DNA of 64,000 nt, taken from contig NZ_CP072113.1 in assembly GCF_017654605.1 (NCBI RefSeq), forward strand, positions 1,860,001 to 1,924,000, in the 5' to 3' direction. The position numbers were made by a program, and so were the translations under genes. Below the pieces are notes generated by a model. The model worked only from the letters and a program-made list of their open reading frames with translations, searched no databases and had not been told where the DNA came from. The first letter of the stretch is position 1. Each line of letters starts with the position of its first letter. Below are positions 62,342-64,000 of this stretch, one piece after another. The DNA comes from Yimella sp. cx-51 (GTDB lineage: Bacteria > Actinomycetota > Actinomycetes > Actinomycetales > Dermatophilaceae).

Positions 62342-63729
62342 GCCGGGGTCTCTCCGTCCGCTTCGACGATGCGATCGCCAAGGTAGCGCAAGCCCGAATC
62401 GCGACTCGACTTCAACAGGGCCAGATCACCTGACTGCAAGGTAGCCGTCAGCAGGCCGTAGGCGGCATCCACGTCGGCGGTGTGTTCCCAGGCGACGCCC
62501 TGCTCGCGAGCCGCGACGCCGATCAGATCTGCACCCTGTCCGACGGTGACCAGTCGGTCGATGCCGTACTCGGCGACCTTCGCGCCGACGGCTGCGTGCT
62601 CCTGCGCGCTGGCCTCACCCATCTCCAGCATCTGTCCGAGCACCGCCACCCGACGTCCGTCGGTCTTCATGGTCGACAGCGCCCGAAGGGCAGCTGCCAT
62701 GGAGTCGGGGTTGGCGTTGTAGGCGTCATTGACGAGGGTGACGCCGTTGCGCAGCTCGAAGACTTCCATTCGCCAGCGACTCACCGCGGCTGCAGACTCC
62801 AGCGCCGAGACGATGTGGTCGGCGTCGACACCGACGTGCCGTGCGGCGGCGTAGACCGCGAGTGCGTTTCCGACGTGGTGAGTGCCGAAGAGCCCCAATG
62901 TGATTCGCCGTGGCTCGCCGTCACCGACGAGCGTGAAGGAGGCGCGGGACCGTTCGTCCAGCATGATGTCGGTGGCGCGGAGGTCGGCGTCTTCGGACGT
63001 CCCGACGAGCTGCACGCGGGCCCGGGTGCGGGATGCCATCGCGCGCACGGCGGGGTCGTCGGCGTTGAGCACCGCGAGACCGTCGTCGGGCAATGCTTCG
63101 ACCAACTCTCCCTTGGTGCGGGCGATCGCCTCGACGGAGCCGAACTCCCCCACGTGCGCGCGCCCGACGTTGAGCACGATGCCGACCGACGGCGGTGCGA
63201 TGCGGGTGAGGTATTCGATGTGACCGACGCCGTTGGCGCCCATCTCGGCCACCAGGAACCTCGTCTGCGGTGTGATGCGGCAGACGGTCAGCGGCACACC
63301 GACCTCGGAGTTGAGCGAACCTTCGGGGACGACGGTGTCGGCCACGGGGGTCAGCACCTGACCGAGGAGATCCTTGGTGGAGGTCTTGCCCGAGCTGCCG
63401 GTGATGCCGACGATCGTGAGCTGCGGAGCACGGTCGACGACCGCCCTGCCGAGCGCTGCGAAGGCATCCTGGACGTCGGACACGACGACGGTCGCCATGC
63501 CCTCGATCTCCCGCTCACCCAACGTGGCGACGGCCCCGGCCTGCTGCGCTGCCCCGGCGAACTCGTGCCCGTCGGCGAATTCACCGACCCGAGCGACGTA
63601 CAGACCGCCTGGTCCGGCCTGTCGGGAATCGGACACCACGGGTCCGTCGACCACGACCTCGCCCTGATCGGCCGGCATCAGCCGACCCGAGACCGCCTCA
63701 GCGATCTGCGCGAGTGTCATCGGGATCAT
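62338..63729 (-). CDS. murF: UDP-MurNAc-tripeptide--D-alanyl-D-alanine ligase
   Basis: MurF adds the terminal D-Ala-D-Ala. The 463-residue protein shows the P-loop [37 protein letters not shown] and [19 protein letters not shown], the last distinguishing MurF from MurE. Its ATG overlaps the ftsI stop codon. Confidence 0.96.
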   Translation of the reverse strand: MIPMTLAQIAEAVSGRLMPADQGEVVVDGPVVSDSRQAGPGGLYVARVGEFADGHEFAGAAQQAGAVATLGEREIEGMATVVVSDVQDAFAALGRAVVDRAPQLTIVGITGSSGKTSTKDLLGQVLTPVADTVVPEGSLNSEVGVPLTVCRITPQTRFLVAEMGANGVGHIEYLTRIAPPSVGIVLNVGRAHVGEFGSVEAIARTKGELVEALPDDGLAVLNADDPAVRAMASRTRARVQLVGTSEDADLRATDIMLDERSRASFTLVGDGEPRRITLGLFGTHHVGNALAVYAAARHVGVDADHIVSALESAAAVSRWRMEVFELRNGVTLVNDAYNANPDSMAAALRALSTMKTDGRRVAVLGQMLEMGEASAQEHAAVGAKVAEYGIDRLVTVGQGADLIGVAAREQGVAWEHTADVDAAYGLLTATLQSGDLALLKSSRDSGLRYLGDRIVEADGETPA

Positions 63730-64000
63730 TGCTTGCCCTTCTTCGGGTCGTAGACGAGGTCGTACAGCTGCGGCTTGGCCGAGCTCGGCGGCACGTGACC
63801 GAGGCGTAATGCTGCCTGCATCAACTGCGAGAAGACCGGTGCGGCCAACTCGCCACCGTACGTGCCGGCCTGCGGCTTGTGCACGGCGACCGCCACGATG
63901 TAACGGGGCGCCTCGGACGGTGCGAATCCGATGAACGAGGCGGTGACGCCGTCCTGCTGCGATCCCGAATAGCGCTGGGCGGTGCCGGTCTTGCCGGCCA
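63726..64000 (-). CDS. ftsI: Penicillin-binding protein FtsI (PBP2/PBP3), 3' end only
   Basis: About 91 codons of the C-terminus are visible. The catalytic KTGT box (AGKTGTAQRYSG) is at the window edge, followed by SFIGFAPSEAPRYIVAVAVHKP, YGGELAAPVFSQLMQAALRLG and a Lys-rich end. This is the class B transpeptidase pattern of the divisome. The stop overlaps the murF ATG, so no murE intervenes. Confidence 0.9.
   Translation of the reverse strand, partial: AGKTGTAQRYSGSQQDGVTASFIGFAPSEAPRYIVAVAVHKPQAGTYGGELAAPVFSQLMQAALRLGHVPPSSAKPQLYDLVYDPKKGKQ

Noticed and set aside
1-64000. tRNA, rRNA, CRISPR or phage genes
   Set aside because: The intergenic regions are short and I saw no cloverleaf, rRNA segment, spaced repeat array or phage structural gene.

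Overview
The window is high-G+C DNA from an actinobacterium. The actinobacterial diheme QcrC and long QcrB, the CtaF subunit, SepF/DivIVA next to ftsZ, many TANNNT leaderless promoters and families such as DUF3043, DUF4191 and DUF5302 all support this. A member of the Micrococcales (Dermacoccaceae/Dermatophilaceae-like) is my inference; no rRNA or tRNA is present to fix the genus.

Layout. 1-3.3 kb: the 3' part of a DEDDh/GIY-YIG nuclease gene, a stand-alone Lrp-type ligand-binding domain, trpD and a receiver-like protein. 3.5-12.2 kb: the respiratory supercomplex genes ctaE-qcrC-qcrA-qcrB on the + strand and ctaC-ctaD-ctaF on the - strand, with a ComB-like phosphatase and a small zincin between. 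12.3-24 kb: aat, an AdoK-like kinase, a serine hydrolase, erpA, a dipeptidase-GST-M50-glycerate kinase operon, DUF3043, a 5'-truncated SDR remnant, a P-loop protein, DUF937 and malic enzyme. 24.4-38.9 kb: cobU, gcvT, pepB, lpdA-sucB, a Ser/Thr kinase, lipB-lipA, DUF4191, RDD and glnA with a GlnR-type operator. From the nuclease gene to glnA the order follows Mycobacterium tuberculosis Rv2191-Rv2220 closely (from memory), so this is inherited core genome.

39-42.6 kb is the only clearly mobile or decaying part. An IS481-family element of 1127 bp with a 6-bp target duplication is inserted in a lipoprotein gene that also carries frameshifts. Then come oligopeptidase B and dnaE.

48.4-64 kb: rluD, lspA, a TraR/DksA-type protein, then the division and cell-wall (dcw) cluster, all on the - strand: divIVA, yggT, sepF, yggS, pgeF, ftsZ, murC, murG, ftsW, murD, mraY, murF and the 3' end of ftsI. 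Two genes normally found in this cluster are missing from their places: ftsQ (murC-ftsZ) and murE (ftsI-murF).

Regulation visible in sequence: at least a dozen genes have a TANNNT hexamer 6-7 nt before the start codon, implying leaderless mRNAs. Convergent gene pairs are separated by long, often perfect inverted repeats. I found no new defence or biosynthetic system, CRISPR array, tRNA or rRNA. The most interesting items are the incomplete dcw cluster with a MurC lacking its usual signatures, the IS element and its host pseudogene, a hairpin over the transposase ribosome-binding site, the two-box GlnR operator and the hendecad repeats in DivIVA.
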